The notes beneath the pieces were generated by a model, which was given only the letters and a program-made list of their open reading frames with translations, did not search any database and was not told where the DNA came from. This document shows positions 8,298-15,065 of a stretch of 43,102 bases of DNA, in pieces (the first letter of the stretch is position 1; the number at the start of each line of letters is the position of its first letter). Origin of the DNA: Candidatus Competibacteraceae bacterium (lineage in GTDB: Bacteria; Pseudomonadota; Gammaproteobacteria; Competibacterales; Competibacteraceae); contig RXIX01000015.1 in assembly GCA_003989075.1 (NCBI GenBank), forward strand, positions 1-43,102, given 5' to 3'. Both the position numbers and the translations under genes were made by a program.

Positions 8298-9740
8298 ATG
8301 CTACTACACGATGTTTGGTGGTTGATCGCCACTGTTGCCGCCATGGCCCATATCTTGGGCATGCTGTCCGCGATTCATGCCATCGCTCAGGTCAGGACGC
8401 CACAGGGCGCCATCGCCTGGGCGATTTCCCTGGCCAGCTTTCCCTATCTGGCGTTGCCGCTGTACTGGATTTTTGGCCGCAACCGCTTTCATGGCTATGT
8501 CGAGGTGTTGCGCCATGCCAGCCTGCAGCAGGCGGCCCAGGTCTGGCTGCCGCCCTTGCTGGCACAGTTGCGCGCCCTGCCGGCAGCCCTGCCCCGTGTA
8601 TACGCTATCGAACTGACGCCGCTGGCCCGCCTGGCGCGAACTCCGTTCACCCGCGGCAATGCCCTGGACCTGCTGGTGGATGGCGAGGCGACATTTGCGG
8701 CCATTTTTGCGGCGCTGGAAACTGCCGAACGCTACATTCTAGTGCAGTTCTTCATCATCAAGGCTGATGGCTTGGGCGATGCATTGCGCGACCGGTTGCT
8801 GCGCAAGGCTGCGGCCGGAGTCGCTGTACATGTGCTGTATGACGAAGTTGGCAGCCACGCCCTGCCGCGCGCCTATCTTGAATCGTTACAGGCGGCGGGC
8901 GTCAAGGTCTCGGCATTTCGTACCACCCAGGGCTGGCGCAACCGCTTTCAGCTCAATTTCCGTAATCATCGTAAGATCGTGGTCGTTGACGGGCGCACGG
9001 CGTTTGTCGGTGGCCTCAATGTCGGCGACGAGTATGTCGGGCGCGGTCCGCTGGGCCACTGGCGCGATACCCATGTGCGGGTTGTCGGGCCGGCGGTGCA
9101 GGCTCTGCAACTGGTTTTTGTCGAGGATTGGTACTGGGCGACGCGGCTTGTGCCGGTGCTGGATTGGCAGTTACAGCCAGCGGCAGCGGGCGATCAGGCG
9201 GTGCTGGTGTTGCCTACCGGACCAGCCGATGCGCTTGATGCCTGCTCGATGTTTTTCCATCAGGCCATCAATATGGCGCAGCAGCGGCTGTGGATTGCCA
9301 GCCCCTATTTTGTGCCGGATGCGCCGGTGTTTGAAGCCCTGCAACTGGCAGCTCTGCGTGGGGTGGATGTGCGTATCCTGCTGCCGGCCCGCCCCGATCA
9401 TTATCTGGTTTATCTGGCCTCGTTCTCGTTTCTCGATGCGGCGGACCGGGCCGGCATCCAGGTTTATCGCTACCAGTCCGGTTTTACACATCAGAAAGTG
9501 GTCCTGATCGACGATACGGTTGCTGCGGTTGGTACCGCCAATCTGGATAACCGGTCGCTGCGGCTCAATTTCGAGGTCATGGCGGTGGTGGCGGATAGTG
9601 GCTTTGCCCAACAGGTAGCGAGGATGCTGGAAATGGATCTGCAGCACAGTCGGCGCACCAGTGCCGCTGATCTGCGCGCCCGTGGTCCGGCCTTTCGCTG
9701 GGCGGTGCGGGCGGCGCGGCTGTTCGACCCGATCCTGTGA
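8298..9740 (+). CDS. cls: Cardiolipin synthase (phospholipase D superfamily)
   Basis: This is a membrane-bound phosphatidyltransferase that makes cardiolipin. Numbered from ATG 8298 (480 residues), two hydrophobic N-terminal segments are followed by two phospholipase D HKD motifs: HRKIVVVD (His224, Lys226, Asp231) and HQKVVLID (His398, Lys400, Asp405). Each is followed by the family's FVGGLN or VGTANLDNRS segment, and SPYFVPD precedes the second motif. Length and order match ClsA enzymes. ATG 8298 places the first membrane helix directly at the N-terminus, as in ClsA. An in-frame ATG at 8238 would add 20 residues with no hydrophobic character, and neither has a good ribosome-binding site. The next gene, a lipoprotein, starts 64 bases downstream. 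Confidence 0.92.
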   Translation: MLLHDVWWLIATVAAMAHILGMLSAIHAIAQVRTPQGAIAWAISLASFPYLALPLYWIFGRNRFHGYVEVLRHASLQQAAQVWLPPLLAQLRALPAALPRVYAIELTPLARLARTPFTRGNALDLLVDGEATFAAIFAALETAERYILVQFFIIKADGLGDALRDRLLRKAAAGVAVHVLYDEVGSHALPRAYLESLQAAGVKVSAFRTTQGWRNRFQLNFRNHRKIVVVDGRTAFVGGLNVGDEYVGRGPLGHWRDTHVRVVGPAVQALQLVFVEDWYWATRLVPVLDWQLQPAAAGDQAVLVLPTGPADALDACSMFFHQAINMAQQRLWIASPYFVPDAPVFEALQLAALRGVDVRILLPARPDHYLVYLASFSFLDAADRAGIQVYRYQSGFTHQKVVLIDDTVAAVGTANLDNRSLRLNFEVMAVVADSGFAQQVARMLEMDLQHSRRTSAADLRARGPAFRWAVRAARLFDPIL

Positions 9741-9804
9741 GAGGGGATCAGCGGTCCTGCCCATCCGGGCTGAATGTTGTGAACTTTTAAAGTATGGAGT
9801 TGTG

Positions 9805-10131
9805 ATGAGGAATCGAAACAAGCAAAGCGGGTGCGGCCGTATCGTGATGGGCCTGGCGGGGCTGGGGCTATTGCTGGGCGGCTGCACGACGACCGGCATG
9901 TCCGATCCGGTATTCAGCCAGTGGCTGGCGCAGGCTGAGGCATACTGCGTACCGCTTTACGGCGCCTTGCCGCTGGCGACGGCCGAACAGCGTACCCAGT
10001 TCGAAGCTCTCAGCTACCAGACCTATTACCGGAATGTGCTGGTGGAAGTGTACGCCGATCGCCTGCGGATTCTGTATCCCAACAATCGCCTAACCATTGA
10101 CTGCCTGGCCAATGCGTTCCCAGGGCAGTAG
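9805..10131 (+). CDS. Hypothetical small lipoprotein (108 aa)
   Basis: The ATG at 9805 follows GGAG at 9796-9799, and the N-terminus has a basic stretch (MRNRNKQSG), a hydrophobic core and the lipobox LLLGGC. It is therefore predicted to be a lipoprotein of the cell envelope. The mature part is about 80 residues and contains two further cysteines (AYCVPL, IDCLAN) that could form a disulfide in the periplasm. The central section has many Tyr residues (SYQTYYRN). I recognise no family. Upstream in-frame codons reaching back into cls have no ribosome-binding site and lack the signal sequence, so the shorter start is preferred. Confidence 0.75.
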   Translation: MRNRNKQSGCGRIVMGLAGLGLLLGGCTTTGMSDPVFSQWLAQAEAYCVPLYGALPLATAEQRTQFEALSYQTYYRNVLVEVYADRLRILYPNNRLTIDCLANAFPGQ

Positions 10132-10146
10132 GGGTGGTTTAAGTCG

Positions 10147-10175
10147 CTCTGCGTCAATAATCATTAAGCGCAGAG
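10147..10175. repeat. Inverted repeat between lipoprotein gene and DUF1269 gene
   Basis: CTCTGCG at 10147-10153 is complementary to CGCAGAG at 10169-10175 with a 15-base A/T-rich loop. No T-run follows, so a terminator role is doubtful; it could be an operator for the gene at 10247. Confidence 0.35.
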
Positions 10176-10193
10176 GACTACACTGAGAGTGGT

Positions 10194-10207
10194 GCCCGGG
10201 CCCGGGC
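10194..10207. repeat. 14-bp perfect palindrome GCCCGGGCCCGGGC
   Basis: This fully self-complementary sequence sits 40-53 bases before the DUF1269 gene start. It is also an internal duplication of CCCGGG. No regulator is known to me for it. Confidence 0.4.
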
Positions 10208-10246
10208 TGCATGTTTCTGTCCTGATCAAAACGGAGAATGAATGTG

Positions 10247-10768
10247 ATGAGTAAGAATACCTTCGTGGCCGTCGCCTACGACGATATGTACACCGCCCAG
10301 GAGGTGCGCCTGCGCCTGCTGCGTCTGCAGAAAGAGTATCTGATTGACCTGGAGGATGCGGTAGCTGCGGTGCGCGATCAGAAAGGCAAGGTCAAGCTGC
10401 ATCAGATTCACGATATGACCGCTGCCGGGGCGATTTCCGGCAGCTTCTGGGGTCTGCTGATCGGGTTGATTTTCATGAATCCGCTGCTCGGACTGGCGGC
10501 CGGTGCTGCCGGGGGTGCTATCAGCGGTGCTCTGACCGACATCGGCATTGACGATGATTTCATGAAAAAACTGGCGTCCGAGCTTAAGCCGGGCAGTTCG
10601 GTGCTGTTCGTCCTGGTCAAGCACTTCACGCCGGACAAGGTGCTGGCCGAACTGGAGGGTACCGGCGGACGGTTGCTGAAAACATCTCTGTCCCATGAGG
10701 ATGAAGCAGCGCTGCAGGCGGTGCTGGATACAGTCAAGCCCGCCGCGACCACAGCGGATGCCGGCTGA
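10247..10768 (+). CDS. DUF1269 family protein
   Basis: This 173-residue protein begins MSKNTFVAVAYDDM. GGAG at 10233-10236 is ideally spaced from ATG 10247; the ATG at 10238 is only one base from it and is unlikely to be used. DUF1269 features are visible: an N-terminal soluble alpha/beta part ending KVKLHQIHDM, a Gly/Ala-rich hydrophobic hairpin (about residues 60-95, SGSFWGLLIGLIFMNPLLGL then AAGAAGGAISG), and a C-terminal half with DIGIDDDFMKKLASEL followed by a short strand, SVLFVLV. The hydrophobic hairpin suggests membrane association. The biochemical role of the family is not established. The gene ends six bases from the converging lipoprotein gene. Confidence 0.8.
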   Translation: MSKNTFVAVAYDDMYTAQEVRLRLLRLQKEYLIDLEDAVAAVRDQKGKVKLHQIHDMTAAGAISGSFWGLLIGLIFMNPLLGLAAGAAGGAISGALTDIGIDDDFMKKLASELKPGSSVLFVLVKHFTPDKVLAELEGTGGRLLKTSLSHEDEAALQAVLDTVKPAATTADAG

Positions 10769-10774
10769 GTACCG

Positions 10775-11335
10775 TCAGTTCAGGTCGGGGTTGCGGAAAT
10801 AGCGGGCGCCCCATTCAGCCTGCACCGTAACCCCTTTTTCTGTAAGCCGGTAGACCTTGATGGTGGGGTCCCGCGACACATCGGTCGGGGAGCCCGAAGC
10901 GACGAACTGGCGCAGTCGGGCTGGATCATTGAACACCAGCACCTGCCAATAGGGCCGTATCGCGGTGCCAGGACTGATGTTGGTCAAGGCCAGTTGCATA
11001 TACACGGACTGACCGCCGGCCCGGTCGAGAATCACGCCCCGGCCATGGACATCGGCAAGCACCGCATTGAGGCCATTGATCTCGAACACGCCGTAGCCGG
11101 CTGCCTGTTCGATTTCGGCACGGGCCTGGGGCCTGAGGCTGTAGAGCTGGCGCAGGGTGCGGGCGCGCATCTTCAAAATGCCCTGCTGCTGTTCGTGGCG
11201 GGCTTTGTCGCTGAGTGCTCCGGAAGGGGTCGGAGCGACAACAGGCTTCGGTGGCGGCGGTGCGCTGGCACAACCCGCCAATCCGGTCGTCAGCAGCAGA
11301 CCCAGTGCTGCCCCGCGCAGAGTGAATTCAGTCAT
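10775..11335 (-). CDS. Lipoprotein with YSC84/SYLF-like domain
   Basis: This 186-residue protein has a signal sequence and lipobox (LTTGLAGC), followed by a Pro-rich linker (APPPPKPVVAPTP). It then has a section starting RARTLRQLYSLRPQARAEIE and AAGYGVFEINGL, which resembles the start of SYLF (YSC84-type lipid-binding) domains where A.GY.VF is characteristic. The family resemblance is moderate, since the glycine-rich core seen in typical members is only partly present. It is predicted to be anchored in an envelope membrane. Its ATG lies within the end of the upstream 65-aa gene (8-base overlap), so the two genes are probably translationally coupled. Confidence 0.7.
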   Translation of the reverse strand: MTEFTLRGAALGLLLTTGLAGCASAPPPPKPVVAPTPSGALSDKARHEQQQGILKMRARTLRQLYSLRPQARAEIEQAAGYGVFEINGLNAVLADVHGRGVILDRAGGQSVYMQLALTNISPGTAIRPYWQVLVFNDPARLRQFVASGSPTDVSRDPTIKVYRLTEKGVTVQAEWGARYFRNPDLN

Positions 11336-11525
11336 CGTCGGCCGACTGCAGGTAGATCGTCACGTCAAAGTGTTCGCGCGGGTAGAGTTCGCGCGCCTTC
11401 TGGTAGGCTTCGCTTTCATCCCGGGCTGCGACCGTATCTGTGACGGTAGCGCCGCCGGCCAGCGGCGTGGCGTACACCAGATATAAAACCGGGTGGGATC
11501 GCGCCGGTATATGGTCTTGCATCAT
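11328..11525 (-). CDS. Small hypothetical protein (65 aa) coupled to SYLF-like lipoprotein
   Basis: This acidic 65-residue soluble protein starts at ATG 11525, with AGGAG five bases upstream; a second ATG follows directly. It contains TVAARDESEAYQKARELYP, which looks like one alpha-helix flanked by strands (LYLVYATPL, FDVTIYLQ), and ends SADDD. Its stop overlaps the start of the lipoprotein gene by eight bases. No family is recognised. The strong ribosome-binding site and overlap argue that it is a real gene; a partner role with the lipoprotein is inference only. Confidence 0.65.
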   Translation of the reverse strand: MMQDHIPARSHPVLYLVYATPLAGGATVTDTVAARDESEAYQKARELYPREHFDVTIYLQSADDD

Positions 11526-11625
11526 GCGTTCTCCTGGGAAGTTACCGCGGTTGGCCGGGCAATCCTGGATGTGGATTTGACCATAGTATGCGGGATGAAC
11601 GGCATGGAACCAAATGACATGAAAA

Positions 11626-11639
11626 GACCTGCGCAGGTC
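11626..11639. repeat. 14-bp perfect palindrome GACCTGCGCAGGTC
   Basis: This perfect palindrome sits about 100 bases upstream of the 65-aa gene start at 11525, a possible operator position for that minus-strand operon. The regulator is unknown. Confidence 0.4.
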
Positions 11640-11705
11640 CTGCGCAACCGGGAGTCGTGGGCGTCATCCAGTTGGGGGGAATGCCCTGAGTGGTTTTGTT
11701 CAGGG

Positions 11706-11909
11706 CTAGGAACCGCCGCGACCTTGTGGCGGATTACCGTCGCGTCCGTGGCTGTCGCGGCGCTGTGGCCGGGCTGGACGGTTTTTGCTGTCGTTGCTAA
11801 AGCGAAACCGGCCCGCCAGCACGCAGCCTTTCATGCCCGGATCGCAGGGGCGATCCTTGACATGCTGACAAGTTCCATTGAATTCATGGGGGCAGCCCCA
11901 GCCGCTCAT
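11706..11909 (-). CDS. Small Cys-rich protein (67 aa)
   Basis: This protein begins MSGWGCPHEFNGTCQHVK and continues DRPCDPGMKGCVLAGRFRFS before a basic, low-complexity tail (RRDSHGRDGNPPQGRGG). Four cysteines and two histidines are clustered in the first 30 residues (CPH, TCQH, PCDPG, KGC), as in small metal-binding or disulfide-linked proteins. ATG 11909 follows GGAGAG. The Cys-rich N-terminal part resembles small uncharacterised proteobacterial proteins I have seen, but no function is known to me. A 7-bp inverted repeat (11683-11689 with 11700-11706) touches the stop codon. The basic tail may be lineage-specific. Confidence 0.6.
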   Translation of the reverse strand: MSGWGCPHEFNGTCQHVKDRPCDPGMKGCVLAGRFRFSNDSKNRPARPQRRDSHGRDGNPPQGRGGS

Positions 11910-11972
11910 CGCATGCTCTCCAGGTAGAGGGTATGGGCCGCGATCGCTGATTCGGAGCGGCCCGGATTAACT

Positions 11973-12389
11973 TTACGGCTTGCGATAGTAACGCTCTTCG
12001 CCCGGCGTGTCCTCGATATAGTAAGGATGCTGCGGCTTACCGCCCTGTGGTTTGCCACCGCCCTGACCCTGACCACCGCCCTGACCCTGGCCACCGCCCT
12101 GACCCTGGCCCTGACCCTTGCCGCCACCTTGGCCACCGCCCTGGCCCTGACCCTTGCCGCCACCTTGGCCACCACCCTGACCCTGACCGCCGCCGCCATC
12201 CATGCGTCGCTGCAGGCGCTGGGCAGCCTGATCACCGTATTTCTGCCGGGTCAGTTCTACGTTGGGACCGGACTGATCGCGGCAGATTTGCTTTTCGTCA
12301 TCGCAACGGCTTTGGGCTGCCAGAACCAGAGGTGCCTGACCTAGCAGGAACAAAGTGCCGGCCGCCAGCAGTGTATGCGTCAATTTCAT
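11973..12389 (-). CDS. Exported Gly-rich repeat protein (138 aa)
   Basis: ATG 12389 follows GGAGG and encodes a clear signal peptide (MKLTHTLLAAGTLFLLGQAP, then LVLAAQ). An in-frame extension to 12545 has no ribosome-binding site and would bury the signal peptide. After a short charged part with two Cys (SRCDDEKQICRD) and a basic QKYGDQAAQRLQRRMD helix, residues about 68-120 are almost only Gly and Gln with Lys. They include two near-identical 12-residue units (GGGQGGGKGQGQ). The tail is HPYYIEDTPGEERYYRKP. It is probably periplasmic or surface-associated. No enzyme domain is visible. The upstream region shared with parA is divergent. Confidence 0.65.
   Translation of the reverse strand: MKLTHTLLAAGTLFLLGQAPLVLAAQSRCDDEKQICRDQSGPNVELTRQKYGDQAAQRLQRRMDGGGGQGQGGGQGGGKGQGQGGGQGGGKGQGQGQGGGQGQGGGQGQGGGKPQGGKPQHPYYIEDTPGEERYYRKP
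12105..12176. repeat. Tandem 36-bp repeat in the Gly-rich gene
   Basis: Units 12105-12140 and 12141-12176 differ at only one base (at 12174). They encode the 12-residue Gly/Gln/Lys unit on the minus strand. Shorter CCCTGACC-type repeats flank them on both sides, from about 12058 to 12190. Confidence 0.8.
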
Positions 12390-12540
12390 GGTGATGCTCC
12401 TCCAGATGGGATGGAGTTGTTGTTGATCGGTTCCTTGCGCGGCGCCACGCCGAAAGTAGCGGGCAGAGCAGTGTGAACTTGGCCGCCATGCTGCGGGGAA
12501 CCGTCTTAACCTTAGCTGAATTGCCCGGGAAGTGAATTCT

Positions 12541-12626
12541 GGCATGCATGTGGGCCTTTTCCAGCAGACGCATTTTTAGCACTACGACGCAAATTTGGCA
12601 TTGGCTGCAAAAATCAGGCATGCATG
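12541..12626. repeat. Direct repeat GGCATGCATG upstream of parA
   Basis: GGCATGCATG occurs at 12541-12550 and 12617-12626. Each copy includes the palindrome CATGCATG, and the second extends to GCATGCATGC. Two copies 76 bases apart before a partition operon suggest binding sites for ParA or ParB, but this is inference. Confidence 0.4.
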
Positions 12627-12638
12627 CGTTAAAATCGC

Positions 12639-12656
12639 GATAAAAACTGTTTTATC
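12639..12656. promoter_or_regulatory. Candidate parA operator (inverted repeat)
   Basis: GATAAAA at 12639-12645 is complementary to TTTTATC at 12650-12656 with a four-base spacer. It lies just before the parA ribosome-binding site (GGAG at 12663-12666). ParA proteins with an N-terminal DNA-binding domain commonly repress their own operon, so this is a plausible autoregulatory site. Confidence 0.4.
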
Positions 12657-12675
12657 CTTTTCGGAGCCGGTGCCC

Positions 12676-13884
12676 ATGCAAGCGATGCGATTCAATTTCC
12701 GGACCCTGTGCCGTAATGCAGCCGAACGCGGTGGCCAGATGCAGCAGCGTTTGCTGGACGCGCTCGGCGCCCGGCATACCATCAAGACTCTGCCGGAATT
12801 TGGCATCGAACGCGCCGCGCAACTGGCCGGTTGTACCGCCAGCCATATTCGGAATCTGGAAAGCCGCGGCGACCTGCCTGCGCCCCGACTGGTGGATGCC
12901 GGCTCGATTCAACGGCGCATCTACAACTGCAACGAGGTCAACCGCATTCGCGCCGCGATCGGCAAGCGCCCCGAACGGCCTGTCGGTGCGCGCTGTGTGC
13001 GCGTGGTGTTTTCCAACCTCAAGGGTGGCGTGGCCAAGACCACCATGTCGCTGCACTTTGCCCAGTATTTGGCGCGCGAGGGCTATCGGGTTCTGCTGGT
13101 CGATGCCGATCCACAGGCTACGACTACCGGTGCCTTCGGCTTCATTCCTGATCTCGACCTTAGGGATGGTGATGATTTATTTGCTGCCCTGACCGAGGGG
13201 CCGGAGCTGATCGCGGCGGCGATCCGGCGCACGCATTGGGAAAATCTCGACCTGATCCCGGCGCGGCTGGCGCTGCAATACACCGATTGGCAGCTTTCGC
13301 AGCCGCAGGAACGCCATCATGAAGTGCTCGGTCCGCCCCCGGTGCGCCTGCATCGCGCACTCAAGACCGTCGAGGAGCGCTACGATGTCATCGTGGCCGA
13401 CACGCCGCCCTCGCTGGGCATGCTGTCGCTGAATGCCATTGCTGCTGCCAACCTGATCATCATGCCAATTGTGCCGCACATGTACGACATCTCATCCAGT
13501 GTGCAGTACTTCCGCATCCTGGAGCAGGTCTGCGCCCTGTATGAACGCGAAATCAATGTGCAGCGCCTCAACATCCTGTTGACCAAGGTCGATGCCAGCA
13601 CCGAGACGCTGAATAACATCGCGGTGATCAACGGCGCCTATGGCGAGCTGATTCTCAGCAACCGCATGGGCCTGACCAAGGAGTTGCAGAAATCGGCCAG
13701 CGATCAGGTCAGCATCTACGAAATCGACCAGCCGCGCGGCTCCCGCGATACCTATAACCGGGCGTTGATGATGCTGGACGGGGTCAATGCGGAAATTCTG
13801 CTGGCGGTGCGGCAGATCTGGCAGCAGGAAATCCTCAGCGGTATCGAAAGTGCTGAGGCGCACCAGGCGCGGGTGGCATCATGA
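12676..13884 (+). CDS. parA: ParA-family partition ATPase with N-terminal DNA-binding domain
   Basis: ATG 12676 lies nine bases after GGAG and gives 402 residues. Residues about 45-80 contain a MerR-like helix-turn-helix segment (RAAQLAGCTASHIRNLESRG). Residues 116-123 are the deviant Walker A motif KGGVAKTT, with the signature Lys116 and the catalytic Lys121. VLLVDADPQATTTG follows, and DVIVADTPPSLG is the Walker B region. This long form with an N-terminal DNA-binding domain is the plasmid (P1/P7-like, type Ia) class rather than the short chromosomal ParA/Soj. Together with ParB it would segregate a replicon by ATP-dependent patterning on the nucleoid. The stop overlaps the parB start (ATGA). 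Confidence 0.92.
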   Translation: MQAMRFNFRTLCRNAAERGGQMQQRLLDALGARHTIKTLPEFGIERAAQLAGCTASHIRNLESRGDLPAPRLVDAGSIQRRIYNCNEVNRIRAAIGKRPERPVGARCVRVVFSNLKGGVAKTTMSLHFAQYLAREGYRVLLVDADPQATTTGAFGFIPDLDLRDGDDLFAALTEGPELIAAAIRRTHWENLDLIPARLALQYTDWQLSQPQERHHEVLGPPPVRLHRALKTVEERYDVIVADTPPSLGMLSLNAIAAANLIIMPIVPHMYDISSSVQYFRILEQVCALYEREINVQRLNILLTKVDASTETLNNIAVINGAYGELILSNRMGLTKELQKSASDQVSIYEIDQPRGSRDTYNRALMMLDGVNAEILLAVRQIWQQEILSGIESAEAHQARVAS

Positions 13885-14819
13885 GCCGCCGCAAGACCCC
13901 GATGAGCCTGGGCGACTGGCTCGGTGCCGGCGGGCATGGTTTCGAGGGCAGCCTGCTGAACGATGCAAATCCCGGCCTTAACAGTAACGAAGCGTCACCC
14001 GCCCAGGACGCGGGTGGTGATGCCGATGGGGTGCGTCTGCTTGATCTCGATCAACTGGTCAGCGGTCGCTACCAGCCGCGTCAGCAGCTTGATGAGACCT
14101 ATTTGCATGATCTGGAACAGAGTATTCGCCGCTTCGGGGTGATCGAACCACTGGTAGCGCGACCGCTGGCGGATGGCAGTTATGAGATTCTCGCCGGGCA
14201 CATGCGCTGGCAGGCGGCGCAGCGCGCGGGTCTGCATCAGGTACCGGTGATGGTGCGCGCCGCTGATGACCGCACCGCCGCTGCCATTGCGCTGGTTGAA
14301 AATCTGCTGCGGCGTGATTTAAACCCGATCGAGGAGGGGCGGGCGCTGCGCCGCTTGCGCGAAGAGTTTGGCCTGACCCAGGAGCAACTGGCCGAATTGC
14401 TCGGCGTATCACAGTCGGCGATCAGCAAGACGCTGGGGCTGCTCAGTCTGGATCCCCTGGTGCAGGCGCATATCGAGGCGGGACGCCTGGAAGCGGGGCA
14501 CGGCAAGACCCTGCTGGGTCTGCCGCGTGAGGTGCAGCTTCGGCTGGCGGAACAGGCGGTGCTCGAAGGCTGGAGTGTGCGTGAACTGGAGCGGCGGCGC
14601 AGTAGGCGCTCTGCTCCGGTGACTGCATCGCCAGCGATGGCGCGCAATCCCGATCTGCTGCGTCTGGAAGAACAGTTGCGCGAGCGGCTGGCGGCACCGG
14701 TGCGCCTGCGCTACGACGCTGATCGGGGACGCGGCCGCATCGAAATCACCTTTGCCAGTCTTGACGAATGCGATGGCATTCTGGCGCGGCTGGGCCTGCC
14801 GGGTGAGCCGGACGCCTGA
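13881..14819 (+). CDS. parB: ParB-family partition protein
   Basis: This 312-residue protein overlaps parA by four bases. Residues about 50-140 are the ParB/Srx nuclease-like N-domain, with YQPRQQLDE, FGVIEPLVARP and ENLLRRDLNPIEEG in the expected order. A helix-turn-helix domain follows (LTQEQLAELLGVSQSAISKT, about residues 165-190). The C-terminal part is probably the dimerisation domain. At the position where most ParB proteins have GERR (the CTP-phosphate-binding C-motif), this one has GHMR (Gly106 to Arg109). CTP handling may therefore differ. ParB binds parS centromere sites and activates ParA; no canonical chromosomal parS was seen nearby. Confidence 0.9.
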   Translation: MSRRKTPMSLGDWLGAGGHGFEGSLLNDANPGLNSNEASPAQDAGGDADGVRLLDLDQLVSGRYQPRQQLDETYLHDLEQSIRRFGVIEPLVARPLADGSYEILAGHMRWQAAQRAGLHQVPVMVRAADDRTAAAIALVENLLRRDLNPIEEGRALRRLREEFGLTQEQLAELLGVSQSAISKTLGLLSLDPLVQAHIEAGRLEAGHGKTLLGLPREVQLRLAEQAVLEGWSVRELERRRSRRSAPVTASPAMARNPDLLRLEEQLRERLAAPVRLRYDADRGRGRIEITFASLDECDGILARLGLPGEPDA

Positions 14820-15065
14820 GCGCGCTTGGCAGTATCCGCCATTGTTTGTTTAAATGCAGGCCATGTTCAACGAACCTCATCGGCCCGTGTCCCTAGATCC
14901 CGAACCTCCGTCCTGGCGCTGCTGTGCGCTATCACACTGCGCCTTCTTCCCGACCCTGTTTATACCTTCGCATGCCCTACATCCAGTTTACGCGCGGGCA
15001 AACCACCTGCTGGCGGACTGGCATACCTGCCGGCCTACCGCTGAATCAAAAGGGTAATCGTTGTC
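14820..15065. other. Intergenic region between parB and the TerC-family gene
   Basis: These 246 bases hold two short overlapping plus-strand frames (from 14826 and 14854). Their Cys/His/Pro-rich translations look non-coding, and neither has a ribosome-binding site. There is no terminator hairpin, parS-like palindrome or manganese riboswitch core that I can recognise. Confidence 0.4.

Noticed and set aside
12027-12344. Plus-strand frame with hydrophobic TALTLATALTL repeats
   Set aside because: It is the antisense reading of the Gly/Gln-rich repeat. The minus-strand gene has a signal peptide and a strong ribosome-binding site.
14820-15065. Manganese (yybP-ykoY) riboswitch before the TerC-family gene
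   Set aside because: TerC genes are often preceded by it, so I looked for the conserved core and flanking stems. None could be recognised in these 246 bases.
12390-15065. Canonical chromosomal parS site (TGTTTCACGTGAAACA type) near parAB
   Set aside because: No sequence close to it was found. Only unrelated palindromes are present before parA.
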